Source: Archangium violaceum
GTDB lineage: Bacteria > Myxococcota > Myxococcia > Myxococcales > Myxococcaceae
Assembly (NCBI RefSeq): GCF_016887565.1
Contig: NZ_CP069396.1
Location: 6,864,001-6,928,000 of the forward strand
DNA length: 64,000 nucleotides
Direction of reading: 5' to 3'
Shown here: positions 16,985-25,486 of the stretch, piece by piece
Layout: every line of letters starts with the position of its first letter
How positions within the stretch are numbered: position 1 is the first letter of the stretch
The notes under the pieces: model-generated
What the model was told of the DNA's origin: nothing
Database searches by the model: none
The model's input: only the letters and a program-made list of their open reading frames with translations
Translations under genes and position numbers: made by a program

Positions 16985-17152
16985 ATCACCATGGGCTGCG
17001 GCGATGCGTGCCCCCACGTGCCCGGCCTGAAGCGCGACGGCTGGCCGCTGGACGACCCCAAGGGCAAGCCGGTGGAGCGCGTGCGTCAGCTTCGCGACGA
17101 GGTGGGCTCGCGCGTGTCGGAGTTGCTCGCCCGGGAAGGCTGGGCCCGATAG
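16985..17152 (+). pseudogene. arsC: Arsenate reductase (thioredoxin-coupled ArsC type), 3' stump
   Basis: Starting directly at the IS66 right end, the plus strand encodes ITMGCGDACPHVPGLKRDGW, then LDDPKGKPVERVRQLRDEV...LLAREGWAR and a TAG. This is the C-terminal part of low-molecular-weight-phosphatase-type arsenate reductase: V/I-T-M-GC(G)D-x-CP carries the resolving cysteines, followed by the conserved DPxG segment. The N-terminal two thirds, including the CxxNxxRS loop, is missing and is not found elsewhere in the window. It cannot be functional and marks one break point of the block. Confidence 0.85.
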
Positions 17153-17512
17153 CGCCTCAGCCCCTTCCCACACGTCGAGGGGGGGATTCGTGAGCCGCAA
17201 AGGCACAGCCGCCGGGAACGGCCGCTGTGCGCGCCGTGCGGGGTGGTGGCGGTCTCGAGGAGGGCCGCAGCGAACTGGCGACGCCGGCGGCAACGAGACG
17301 CAGGCGGTGCTGCATTTCGCGTAGGGTCCGCGGGCAACTGTTACCTGCTGCCCCTCCGCGCAACCCTCCCCAATGGACAGCTACTCAGCAGGCGATCGCC
17401 CTCGTCCGTCAAGTGCCATTGCCTCACTTGCCGCACCCTACAAGGGCGTTCAGGTTTGCTCTAAGTAGGTAGGCAAAAGTTCCTGACACAATAGTACGGC
17501 GGGGCCTACGGT
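17153..17512. other. 360-bp spacer with no gene
   Basis: I see no coding frame with a start signal. The last 60 bases (around 17465-17500, with lower GC and a GTAGGTAGGCAAAAGTTCC segment) probably form the left end of the IS630-type relic that follows. Confidence 0.4.
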
Positions 17513-18085
17513 GTGCCGATGAGGAAGGCACTGGGCCCCGCCCAGCGGGGGCTGACCAGGTACGACCGCGTCCGGCTCCAGAGAGCGCTTCAGCACGCGG
17601 AGGATGTGCGCTTGTACCGGCGCGCACAGGCCCTGCTGCTTGTAGCCGAGGGACGTACGCTGGCCGAGGCAGCGCATGTGACGGGGCTGAGCCGGCCCGC
17701 GGTGTACTTCTGGCTCAAGCGTTACGTGCGGCTGCGGCGAGTCGAGGCGCTGCGGGATGAGCCCCGCCGAGGGCGGCCACCGGTCGCCTCCTGCATCACC
17801 CCGGAGGACATTCTACGGGAGCTGAGCAGCCCGCCCTCCGACCTGAGCTACTCCTCCCACACCTGGACGGTGGCGCTGCTGGCTACGCACCTGGGGCGGC
17901 TCTACGGCTGCTCCATCCATCCGGACACTCTGCGTCGGCGGATGCGGGCCATGGACCTGAGTTGGAAGCGCCCTCGCTACGTGTATTCGGAGAAGGCGCC
18001 CCACTTGCCCCAAAAAAAGCAGCGCTCGTCCGCCGACTGAAGAAGCTGCCCGCCAATGCCGTGGTGCTCTTCCTGGACGAGACCA
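17513..18085 (+). pseudogene. IS630-family transposase relic (HTH part and start of DDE part)
   Basis: The first frame (17513-18040) encodes an IS630-type N-terminus: RRAQALLLVAEGRTLAEAAHVTGLSRPAVYFWLKRY is a helix-turn-helix, LRDEPRRGRPP the linker, and DLSYSSHTWTVALLATHLG...DTLRRRMRAM the winged-helix region. After a run of seven A at about 18010-18017 the frame shifts, and the next frame continues KKAALVRRLKKLPANAVVLFLDET, which is the first-Asp segment of the DDE domain. Shortly after LDET the homology stops where another relic abuts. The A run could be a natural slippery site, but the missing catalytic half makes this a dead fragment. Confidence 0.7.
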
Positions 18086-18099
18086 TGGCCCAACGCGCC

Positions 18100-18250
18100 C
18101 AAAGCTGGCGCCAGCGTACCGTCTCCCACTGCTCCCTGGGCAACTGCAGCGTCAACTCCTCAATGGGCCAGGGCTCCACGCCCTCGGCGACGTAGCCGGT
18201 GCGCGGGCGCCCCTTGCGAGCCGGGCACCTGGAGAGGAGAGGTGGTGTTC
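18100..18250 (-). pseudogene. Small IS701/IS4-like transposase fragment
   Basis: The minus strand encodes RPRTGYVAEGVEPWPIEE, then LTLQLPREQWETVRWRQ, resembling the segment of IS701-type transposases that ends in W-x-x-V-x-W-R-x-G-T. No start, catalytic core or terminal repeats are present. It abuts the IS630 relic, so this is a nested scar. From here to the operon start at 18492 I see no further gene; a CATAAT at 18390 is a possible -10 but has no well-spaced -35. Confidence 0.35.
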
Positions 18251-18491
18251 TTGTCCGCGAGCATGCGCTTGAGGACGAGCCGGGCGTTTTGGGAAGGCCA
18301 GAGCGCCTGGGGACCGATGCGGTGGCATGGGCCCGGGAAGTTCGGAGCCCTGGGCGAAGGGCTGTACCACCTTGGGGGACATGAAGTGGCATAATGAGGT
18401 CTCGGTTTTTTACCATCGGAGGCACTCTTGCGCGGAGTCCAGGGTAGGTCGGATAGCGAGCTGGCGCTCCGCATGTGGGTGGGAGCAACTC

Positions 18492-21400
18492 ATGGGTAAG
18501 TCGCTGGCCCCAGCGCCTGGGATCATGGAGGAGGTCGAACGTCTCTTCTGTGGTCCCAACGCACGGTATGGGCGGTACCGGCAGTTGTCGGAGGAGCCTG
18601 GGGAGACCGTCATCCCGGACACCTTGTACCGCTTCACGCTGCTCGATCCGGATAGTCAGCGCGTGAGTCTTCAGATCTACAAGGGAATCGACACCATTGG
18701 CGGCGCCTTGTGGACTCGCGAGGTCCGCGCGCTCCTGCGCGTGTCGGCCCGCCAGCACCCCGCGTTGCCCCTCATCCTGGGCGGGGCGTACGTCGACAAG
18801 AGCGATCTGGCCTTCGTCATCACGGAAGCGGCACGCTACCGCTTGTCGGACGAAGGCGCGATGGCGTACATCGCGAACAACCGGGAGCAGGCGCTGCGCC
18901 AACTGGCGCTGCTCGCCCATGGCCTGAGCCTGCTTCACGAGCAGGGCCTCACCCATCGCAACCTCCACCCCGACTCCATCGAGTACATCGAGCACGGGGA
19001 GGACCCTGGCACCCGGGATGTCCGCTTCGGGCTTCGCCTCTCTCGCTTCGAGATGAGCGCGATGGTCAGCAACCTCGTGCGACGCCAACTGGGGGGCGAG
19101 CGGCTGCCCGCGGACGCCTTGCGCCGCCTCTATCTTGGCTCCTCGGACGAGACCTTGCCCTACTGCCCACCCGAGCGTGCGCAGTGGCTCTTCGAGGACG
19201 ATCCCTCGGGCTCCTTCGAGAGCGACCGCTCCGATGTCTATGCCCTGGGCGTTCTCGCCTGGCGCTGGCTCGTGAAGGCCTACTCCTCGCAGGATCGGTC
19301 ATTCGAGCAGGACCGGGTCGCTTGGTCCGGGCTGGAGCGGAGCCTGGAGTCGGTCCGCAAGTTCAACGAGCACATGCGCGCGCGGCTGCAGGATCCCCGG
19401 CTGCCGCGGCCACTGGCGGCACTGCTCCGAGACATGTTGGCCTGGGAGCCCCGGGACCGCCCCAGCATCTTCGCCGTCCTGCGTGACCTCACCCAGGACT
19501 ACGGACGGCTGGTGGCGAGCATCTCCCAGGTGTCCGAGCCCGGCGTGTTCTACGTGGGCTTCATGCCGGACGAGAGCAAGAAGACGCTCTACAAGTGGGG
19601 GTGGATTGACCAGGATCCTATGGGTGACGAGGGGCGCGAGCAGCTCCGCGGATTCCTGGAGGACGAGCTCCGTGGGGCGGAGGTGCTGTACTGCCCAGAG
19701 GGCTTCAGCGGGTACAGGCGGGCGCAGACCGAGCAGGAGCTTCGCTCCCTGCGCGCAGCCAAGTATGTCCTCGTCGGGAAGCAGGCGTATTGGTTCTGCG
19801 ACTTCTACGTCGAGCCAGGCCCCGCCTATAGCCGCGAGGACCGGCGAGTCGAGAAGCTGCTCCTCATCAAGTACGTGATCCACCAGCGGCGAGGCTGGCG
19901 CCTGAGCGAGACGCCGCTTCGCAGGGGAATCCCTGGCGAGCTGCGGTTCCTCCCTGTGTGGGTGAAGCGCGCCCTGGAGCTGGACCAGGTTCGTGCCGAG
20001 GGGCGGACGTGGAAGCCCCTGCTGCAGTCCATCGAGTTCGAGCGCTCCACGCCGGAGTGGATGACAGTGATGGACGACGCGCTGTCCTTCCTCATCGCTT
20101 TCCGGCACTGCGAGCTGGACGCTCGCGTCTTTCCCTTCGAGGTGCTTCAGACCTCGGGGTATGTGGCGGATCTGCGCGTGGACACAACACGTGACCGCAG
20201 GCACCAGTTCGATGACGCACTCCGCTCCCTCTACTTCCGGGAGATGCGGACGCCGATGGGGCGGCTGCTCGAGAGCCTTGACGGCGAGGGAACCGTGCCG
20301 CTGGCGATCTACCGGGATGCCGGGGGCACCCCAGACTTCCGAGCGGGCCCCATCGCCAAGGCGGTGTTCAGGCGGCGGCTGGATGACGACACCGTGCAGG
20401 TGCAACTGCTGGGCGACAACCGGAGCTTTCCGGACAACGGCTGGATCCGTCCCGACGAAGACCAGGGCAGCTACTCGCAGCTCGTCCGGCAGGAGGATGC
20501 CGTCCAGGAGATGTTGCGAGCGCGCTCGCTGCTGCATCAGCTCCACAGTCCAACGGCCATTAAGGGCATTCGCGCGCGGTGGAGCAATGTCGGCAGCGAT
20601 CTGAGTGGGCGCAGCCCCGACATCGTCAAGGACATGCTCAGCAGCGAGCCCTTCTATGGCCTGCATGGCCCGCCCGGAACGGGGAAGACCACGGTGGCCT
20701 CCGTCGCCGTCTCGGCCCACCTGCGCTCCGATCCGAGTCAGCGCGTCCTCATCAGCAGCCAGTCCCACTACGCCCTGGACAACCTCGCCCTGCGGATCCT
20801 GGACCGCTGCCGCAAGGAGAATCAGGACGTGGTGGCTGTGCGGGTAGCCTCGAACTTCGCGGTGGCCGAGGAGAAGCTCCACCCCCGCATGGAGGCACTG
20901 CTGCCAGAGCGGCAGGCCACCGACATCGTGGAGAGGATCAAGCGCGCCTGCCGGAAGGCCCTGGACGAGCACAAGCTGCCCGACGGCCGTGCCCTGGATG
21001 AGCCACTCAAGGCGCTCGTGGCCGACTGGATGAGCCAGGCTCCCCGGGTCGAGCTGGAGATCCGGGACCGCATTCGCCGGGGCGCCAACCTTGTCTTCGC
21101 CACCACGGGGGCCTGCACGGAGCGCAACGTCTCCACGGGAGGGACCGGCGGGCTGTACGACTGGGTCATCGTCGAGGAGGCGGCGCGCGCCTGGCCCACG
21201 GAGCTGGCACAGCCCCTGGTCCGGGGGCTGCGGTGGACCCTGATTGGAGACCACTTCCAACTGCCGGCGTTCGACGATCTCTCGGTCCAGGGCTTCCTGG
21301 ACGCCTGCCAGCGCAGTGACGTCGATGAGCTGCGGCTGCACGGAGAGCGGCGCACGGCCTACATGGACGTCTTCCGGCTCTTCGGCAGCTTGTTCGACAA

Positions 21401-22190
21401 TCGCTCCGACCGCCGGGAGGCGCGTCCGCGCTCGTCCCGCTTGACCGAGCCACTCGATGAGCTCGATCTCCAGTTCCGGATGCATCCGGATATCTGCCGG
21501 ATCGTCTCGCAGGCCTTCTACCGCGAGCGCATCGACCCCGACTCTGGAGATCGCAAGCTCTATCCGGAGGGGTGGTTGAAATCGGCCCCGGAGACCGCGC
21601 GGCCTCATGCCCTGACCCGGCCGTCCTTCCTCCAGGACCGGGCCCTGGTCTGGCTCGACACACAAGACGTGGAGGACACAAACGACCAGCGCGCCTGGAG
21701 GAACGAGGGTGAGGCCCGGGTGATCAAGCACCTGCTGGCGCGAATGTCGCCCGTGCCGGTGACGGGCGGGCGGGACGCGCGAGATGACGCCTTTGCGCTC
21801 CTGACGCCCTACAACGCGCAGAAGGAGGAGCTGATGCTGCGGGCGGGCCTGCCGGACTGGGCGCTCCCCCACCTGCACACCGTCGACAGCTTCCAGGGCC
21901 GCGAGGCGGACGTAGTGGTGGTGTCGCTGGTCCGGTCGGTCCAGCGTGACGAGAAGCGGCCTGAGACGAACATCGGCTATCTCGTCTCGCCCAACCGGGT
22001 GAACGTCCTGTTGTCCCGAGCCCGCAAGCTCCTCATCATCGTGGGCCGGCTGTCGCACTTCGAGCAGCAGGCGGCCTTGAATCCAGAGCGGAAGGACATC
22101 CAGTTCTGGAGCACCATCATCACGGAGATCCGGCGCCAGGGCGCGGTCGTGTCGGCGGCGAAGGTGCTGAGCACGGAGAGCGACTCGTGA
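18492..22190 (+). CDS. Kinase-like / COG1112 SF1 RNA-helicase fusion, Mokosh MkoA-like
   Basis: The protein has 1,232 residues from ATG 18492, six nt after GGGAG. Residues about 20-340 follow a protein-kinase layout (helical LLAHGLSLLHEQGLTHRN, later SDVYALGVLAWRWL), but the catalytic loop reads HRNLHPDSI (N157 for Asp, H159 for Lys) and no DFG is seen, so it is probably a pseudokinase. After a ~380-residue middle region, a UPF1-like SF1 helicase follows: Walker A GPPGTGKTT (726-734), VIVEEAAR as motif II (E895/E896), LIGDHFQLPAF, FRMHPDI, VDSFQGREADVVVVS and NVLLSRARKLLIIVG. Kinase-helicase fusions followed by a PLD gene are the MkoA-MkoB layout of type I Mokosh defence. The stop overlaps the next start as GTGA. 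Confidence 0.85.
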   Translation: MGKSLAPAPGIMEEVERLFCGPNARYGRYRQLSEEPGETVIPDTLYRFTLLDPDSQRVSLQIYKGIDTIGGALWTREVRALLRVSARQHPALPLILGGAYVDKSDLAFVITEAARYRLSDEGAMAYIANNREQALRQLALLAHGLSLLHEQGLTHRNLHPDSIEYIEHGEDPGTRDVRFGLRLSRFEMSAMVSNLVRRQLGGERLPADALRRLYLGSSDETLPYCPPERAQWLFEDDPSGSFESDRSDVYALGVLAWRWLVKAYSSQDRSFEQDRVAWSGLERSLESVRKFNEHMRARLQDPRLPRPLAALLRDMLAWEPRDRPSIFAVLRDLTQDYGRLVASISQVSEPGVFYVGFMPDESKKTLYKWGWIDQDPMGDEGREQLRGFLEDELRGAEVLYCPEGFSGYRRAQTEQELRSLRAAKYVLVGKQAYWFCDFYVEPGPAYSREDRRVEKLLLIKYVIHQRRGWRLSETPLRRGIPGELRFLPVWVKRALELDQVRAEGRTWKPLLQSIEFERSTPEWMTVMDDALSFLIAFRHCELDARVFPFEVLQTSGYVADLRVDTTRDRRHQFDDALRSLYFREMRTPMGRLLESLDGEGTVPLAIYRDAGGTPDFRAGPIAKAVFRRRLDDDTVQVQLLGDNRSFPDNGWIRPDEDQGSYSQLVRQEDAVQEMLRARSLLHQLHSPTAIKGIRARWSNVGSDLSGRSPDIVKDMLSSEPFYGLHGPPGTGKTTVASVAVSAHLRSDPSQRVLISSQSHYALDNLALRILDRCRKENQDVVAVRVASNFAVAEEKLHPRMEALLPERQATDIVERIKRACRKALDEHKLPDGRALDEPLKALVADWMSQAPRVELEIRDRIRRGANLVFATTGACTERNVSTGGTGGLYDWVIVEEAARAWPTELAQPLVRGLRWTLIGDHFQLPAFDDLSVQGFLDACQRSDVDELRLHGERRTAYMDVFRLFGSLFDNRSDRREARPRSSRLTEPLDELDLQFRMHPDICRIVSQAFYRERIDPDSGDRKLYPEGWLKSAPETARPHALTRPSFLQDRALVWLDTQDVEDTNDQRAWRNEGEARVIKHLLARMSPVPVTGGRDARDDAFALLTPYNAQKEELMLRAGLPDWALPHLHTVDSFQGREADVVVVSLVRSVQRDEKRPETNIGYLVSPNRVNVLLSRARKLLIIVGRLSHFEQQAALNPERKDIQFWSTIITEIRRQGAVVSAAKVLSTESDS

Positions 22191-25100
22191 AGAAGCTGAG
22201 AGCTCAAGAGATCCTGATCCCCTGCATCTCCTTCGGTGCGCGGGCCCGGGTGGTCGCCACCTCCAACACGCTGACCCCCATCGAGCTGGTGGCGCTCAAG
22301 GCGATTGGCGCCGGTCTCGATGAGGTGGCGGCGCTCTCCCAGGTCTTGGGGATCGGCCACCGGCCCGTGCTCGATCTAATCTACGACTTCTGGCTGAAGG
22401 GCTATGTCGTCGTCCTCGCGACGGAGACCAAGGTCCAGTTGGCGGGAGAGGCGAAGAAGGCGCACGAGAGCGGTAAGCTGGAGACGCTGGCCACTGCGGA
22501 GAACAACCTCGAGGTTGTTCCCTTGATCCAGGAGCTGGTCTCGGGCGCGGTGCTGCCGCACATCGGGCGGCAGACGCCCTTCGGGCCTGAGAGCTCGCTC
22601 GTCCCGACGCTGAAGTCCGGCCTCGCCCTGGAGCGCGTCACGCGGGGAGAGCTCCTGGATGCGGTTCAGCATGAGATCGAACGGCACGCCCGGGCGCTCG
22701 GCCGGCCGCTGGTGGCCCAGGAGGCCTGGGTGGAGCCAGACCAGCTGCTCGTGGAAGCCAGCGGCGGTGACGCGCTGGTGCAGCAACGCCGGTTTCTTCC
22801 CCTCGTGGTCGACATTTCCCAGGACAGCGACTCGGAGCGGTTGATCTTCGACATCGTCGATGCGCCGCAGGTGCCGCCCCCCGTGCGCAAGGCCATCGCG
22901 CGCAGCCTGTCGAGCCTGGCCGAGCGCCTTCCCGACCAGCTGTTCTTCAAGCGCTTCCGCGAGGAGTTCGGAAAGGAGGCCAGGGCGGATGAGCCCTTTT
23001 CCAGCGTCTCCACGCTACAGCGCCTGGGCCGGGCGGTGCAGAGCCTGGAGTCCACGGATCCCGGTGTGCTCGAGCAGCGCCACGCCCAGCTCGTGCAGCT
23101 GCACCGGGAGGCCGCGGCCGACATCCGGGCTCAGGCCCGGAAGGAGGCGGCCGTCCGCGCCGTCGAGGGCTACGAGGAGCACGAGACGATAATTCGCGGG
23201 CTGCTGCTCCAGGCCGAGACCCAGCTGGTCCTAGGCAACCCCTGGGTCCGGCTTGAGGCGCTCCTGGAGCGGCTGCCTGGGGGCAACGAGAGCTGGTTCG
23301 ACCTGATCCAGCGAGCCCTCGCTCGGGGTGTCCAGATCTTCTTGCTGTGGGGCATCCAGGCGGACTCGACGCTGGACCTCAAGGTCCGCAACGCCCTGGT
23401 GGACCTCGCCGAGCGCAACCCCGGCCGGTTCCTCTTCACGCTGCGCTCCAGCACGCTGCATGCGAAGTTCGTGATCCGCGACGCCCATCAGGCGTTGGTC
23501 ACCAGTTACAACTTCCTTGATCCGCCTTCCCATCGGGACAGCCTGGAGGTGGGGGTGTTGATCGAGGGTCGCTCGCCCGGTGTAGCACCGGCGGCCGTGC
23601 TCGCTCTGCTGGACTGGGCCCGGGCCGCCTTCCCGGACTACCGCCAGAGCCAGCGCCTGCTGCTGCTGCCGGACGAGCTGGGGGCGGTGGAGCCGCCCGA
23701 GCCGGTCGTGCCGCCGCCTCCGGAGGTGCCGCAGCCCGGGGCGATCCAAGGAGACGCAGTGGGAGCGTCGCCGGCCATCCGTCACTGGGCGACGGAGTGG
23801 TCCGCGGCGCACGAGAAGCTTCAGACGCTCAGCCTCCAGCACCGGCATGGCGCTGAGCTGGTCGTCGACCGGGAGCACCGCGAAGCGCTCTGGAGGAGCC
23901 TGCGGAGTGCCGAGCGGCGGCTGGCGATCCTGTCCGATAAGTTGAGTGCGGATGTCGTCACCGATCGGTTCGCGCGGCATCTGCGCACGCGCTTGGAGGG
24001 GGGCGCCTCCTGTGCCCTCGTCTACCGCCGGGAGGGAGCGACGGACATGGCGGACGGTCCCGCCGCACGGCTCGCTCCACTGGCCCAGGATTACCCCGAT
24101 CGCTTCTTCCTGACCGAGGCTCGGAGCCACGCCAAGATCCTGGTGTCCGATGACGAGGTCACCATCGGGAGCTTCAACTTCCTCTCCTACGGGGGCGACT
24201 ACGAGGGAACTTCGGGGCGCGAACGGGCGGAGATCAGCGTCTGCGTCCACGAGCCCGCCGTGGTGGACAAGGTGCTCCAGGTGCTGAGCCATCGCTGGCC
24301 TCAGGCGTTCGCGCCGCTGGCCGCCCGGACCAAGAGCGCGCCCGCGCCCGCTTTGGAGCACACCGTGCCTCCTCCGCTCCAGCCGCTGTTCCGCGAGCTG
24401 CGAGGCACCGCCGACCCCGGTGAATTGCTGCTGAGGTGGTACGACACAAGAGAGGCACCCTGGAATGAGCTCGAGGCACTGGAGCAGGCGCGTATCGCCG
24501 AGCCGTTGCTCGCTCGCGCCGCGGGCGCCGCCATTGCCCGGGCCGCTGAGCTGGACAGCGAGGGGGGGAGGCGGTGGCGGTGCTGGCTTGCCGAGTATCA
24601 GTGGAGACAGACGGACTTCATCGGGAGCGCGCTCCTGATGCCCGAGCCGGACCAGGGGAAGCTCGGCCTCGAAGCGTGGCTGGCGCGGTTCGCGGTGTCC
24701 GTGCAGGCTCCCACACTACCCGCCGTGAGCCTGCCAGAGGTGGAGACGATGCGGGCCGGGCAGGCTCAGGCCGCTGCATTGCTGGTGCTGGTCTCCGCGC
24801 TGGAGCAGGGGCGCTTCGACGACCTGGAACTCCTGCGAGGCCTGGAGGCACGGCTTCCCGCGCGCTTCCGTGCATGGGCTCAGGCAGTGCGGACCTACCA
24901 TGCCGAGGCGCTTCAGCCCCTCCCAATGGCCCTGCTCCGGCGGAGTGCGGGGCAGAAGCAGCGGCGGGAGAAGATCGACCAGGCCCGCGGGGAATTCGTC
25001 CGCGCGCTGGAGTCTGCGGAGAACATCGGGTTCCGGTTCCCACTGGGTGAGCACACGTGGGAGCGGCTGCGAATGCCCGACTATCTGCTGGGGAGGATGC

Positions 25101-25486
25101 GGGGGGCGCTGTCAGGGGACGACCCCGCTGGACTCGGGCAGTACATTGCCCAGCTTGATGAGGCGGGGACGGACGTCGAGCGCCTCATGGACGATGCCAG
25201 CCATGAGGAGCGGGATGAGCACAACCGGCAGATCACAGATCGCAAGCGCGCCTCCTGCCTGAAGCGGCTCCAGCTCATGCTCAAGGCCGCTCGGAGTTGG
25301 GTGGAACTGGCGGTGCCCCCCGGGGTGACGGCGCCAGAGGCTCGGGTGCTGAAGGCCAGCGGGACGCTCAAGCGTGAGCTGGCGGGGCTCGAAGTGGAGC
25401 CCGGCACCCTCGACCCGTTGGCCGAGCCCGTGCGGCGCTTCGCGCTGGCCCGTCTCGAACCGCTCTTCAGCGCGGAGGAACCGTGA
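22187..25486 (+). CDS. Double-HKD phospholipase-D-superfamily protein, Mokosh MkoB-like
   Basis: The protein has 1,099 residues from GTG 22187, overlapping the helicase stop by 4 nt. Residues 1-70 look like a winged-helix region (TPIELVALKAIGAGLDEVAALSQVLGI). Two complete PLD motifs are present: H425-A-K427-x4-D432 with LVTSYNF, and H648-A-K650-x4-D655 with TIGSFNF. One pair of HKD motifs makes a full active site for phosphodiester cleavage, so this is predicted to be a nuclease. A long helical C-terminal half (about 720-1099) has no recognised domain. Together with the upstream kinase-helicase it fits type I Mokosh, whose helicase-PLD pairing has been compared with eukaryotic RNA-silencing factors. 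The stop overlaps the next gene by GTGA. Confidence 0.85.
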   Translation: MKKLRAQEILIPCISFGARARVVATSNTLTPIELVALKAIGAGLDEVAALSQVLGIGHRPVLDLIYDFWLKGYVVVLATETKVQLAGEAKKAHESGKLETLATAENNLEVVPLIQELVSGAVLPHIGRQTPFGPESSLVPTLKSGLALERVTRGELLDAVQHEIERHARALGRPLVAQEAWVEPDQLLVEASGGDALVQQRRFLPLVVDISQDSDSERLIFDIVDAPQVPPPVRKAIARSLSSLAERLPDQLFFKRFREEFGKEARADEPFSSVSTLQRLGRAVQSLESTDPGVLEQRHAQLVQLHREAAADIRAQARKEAAVRAVEGYEEHETIIRGLLLQAETQLVLGNPWVRLEALLERLPGGNESWFDLIQRALARGVQIFLLWGIQADSTLDLKVRNALVDLAERNPGRFLFTLRSSTLHAKFVIRDAHQALVTSYNFLDPPSHRDSLEVGVLIEGRSPGVAPAAVLALLDWARAAFPDYRQSQRLLLLPDELGAVEPPEPVVPPPPEVPQPGAIQGDAVGASPAIRHWATEWSAAHEKLQTLSLQHRHGAELVVDREHREALWRSLRSAERRLAILSDKLSADVVTDRFARHLRTRLEGGASCALVYRREGATDMADGPAARLAPLAQDYPDRFFLTEARSHAKILVSDDEVTIGSFNFLSYGGDYEGTSGRERAEISVCVHEPAVVDKVLQVLSHRWPQAFAPLAARTKSAPAPALEHTVPPPLQPLFRELRGTADPGELLLRWYDTREAPWNELEALEQARIAEPLLARAAGAAIARAAELDSEGGRRWRCWLAEYQWRQTDFIGSALLMPEPDQGKLGLEAWLARFAVSVQAPTLPAVSLPEVETMRAGQAQAAALLVLVSALEQGRFDDLELLRGLEARLPARFRAWAQAVRTYHAEALQPLPMALLRRSAGQKQRREKIDQARGEFVRALESAENIGFRFPLGEHTWERLRMPDYLLGRMRGALSGDDPAGLGQYIAQLDEAGTDVERLMDDASHEERDEHNRQITDRKRASCLKRLQLMLKAARSWVELAVPPGVTAPEARVLKASGTLKRELAGLEVEPGTLDPLAEPVRRFALARLEPLFSAEEP

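Noticed and set aside
14433-16992. Target-site duplications around the IS66 copies
   Set aside because: The 8-mers next to copy 1 (cggcaagc, atcaccat) and copy 2 (gacttctc, ccctcccc) match neither within a copy nor across the outer ends of the block.
16598-17152. A single plus-strand gene running from within IS66 into the arsenate-reductase part
   Set aside because: The first two thirds are antisense to tnpA; only the part from 16985 on is ArsC-like, so it is a chance fusion frame and the ArsC part is a stump.
18390-18395. CATAAT as the -10 box of the defence operon promoter
   Set aside because: No -35-like hexamer lies 16-18 bp upstream; the nearest candidate (TTGGGG at 18372) is only 12 bp away.
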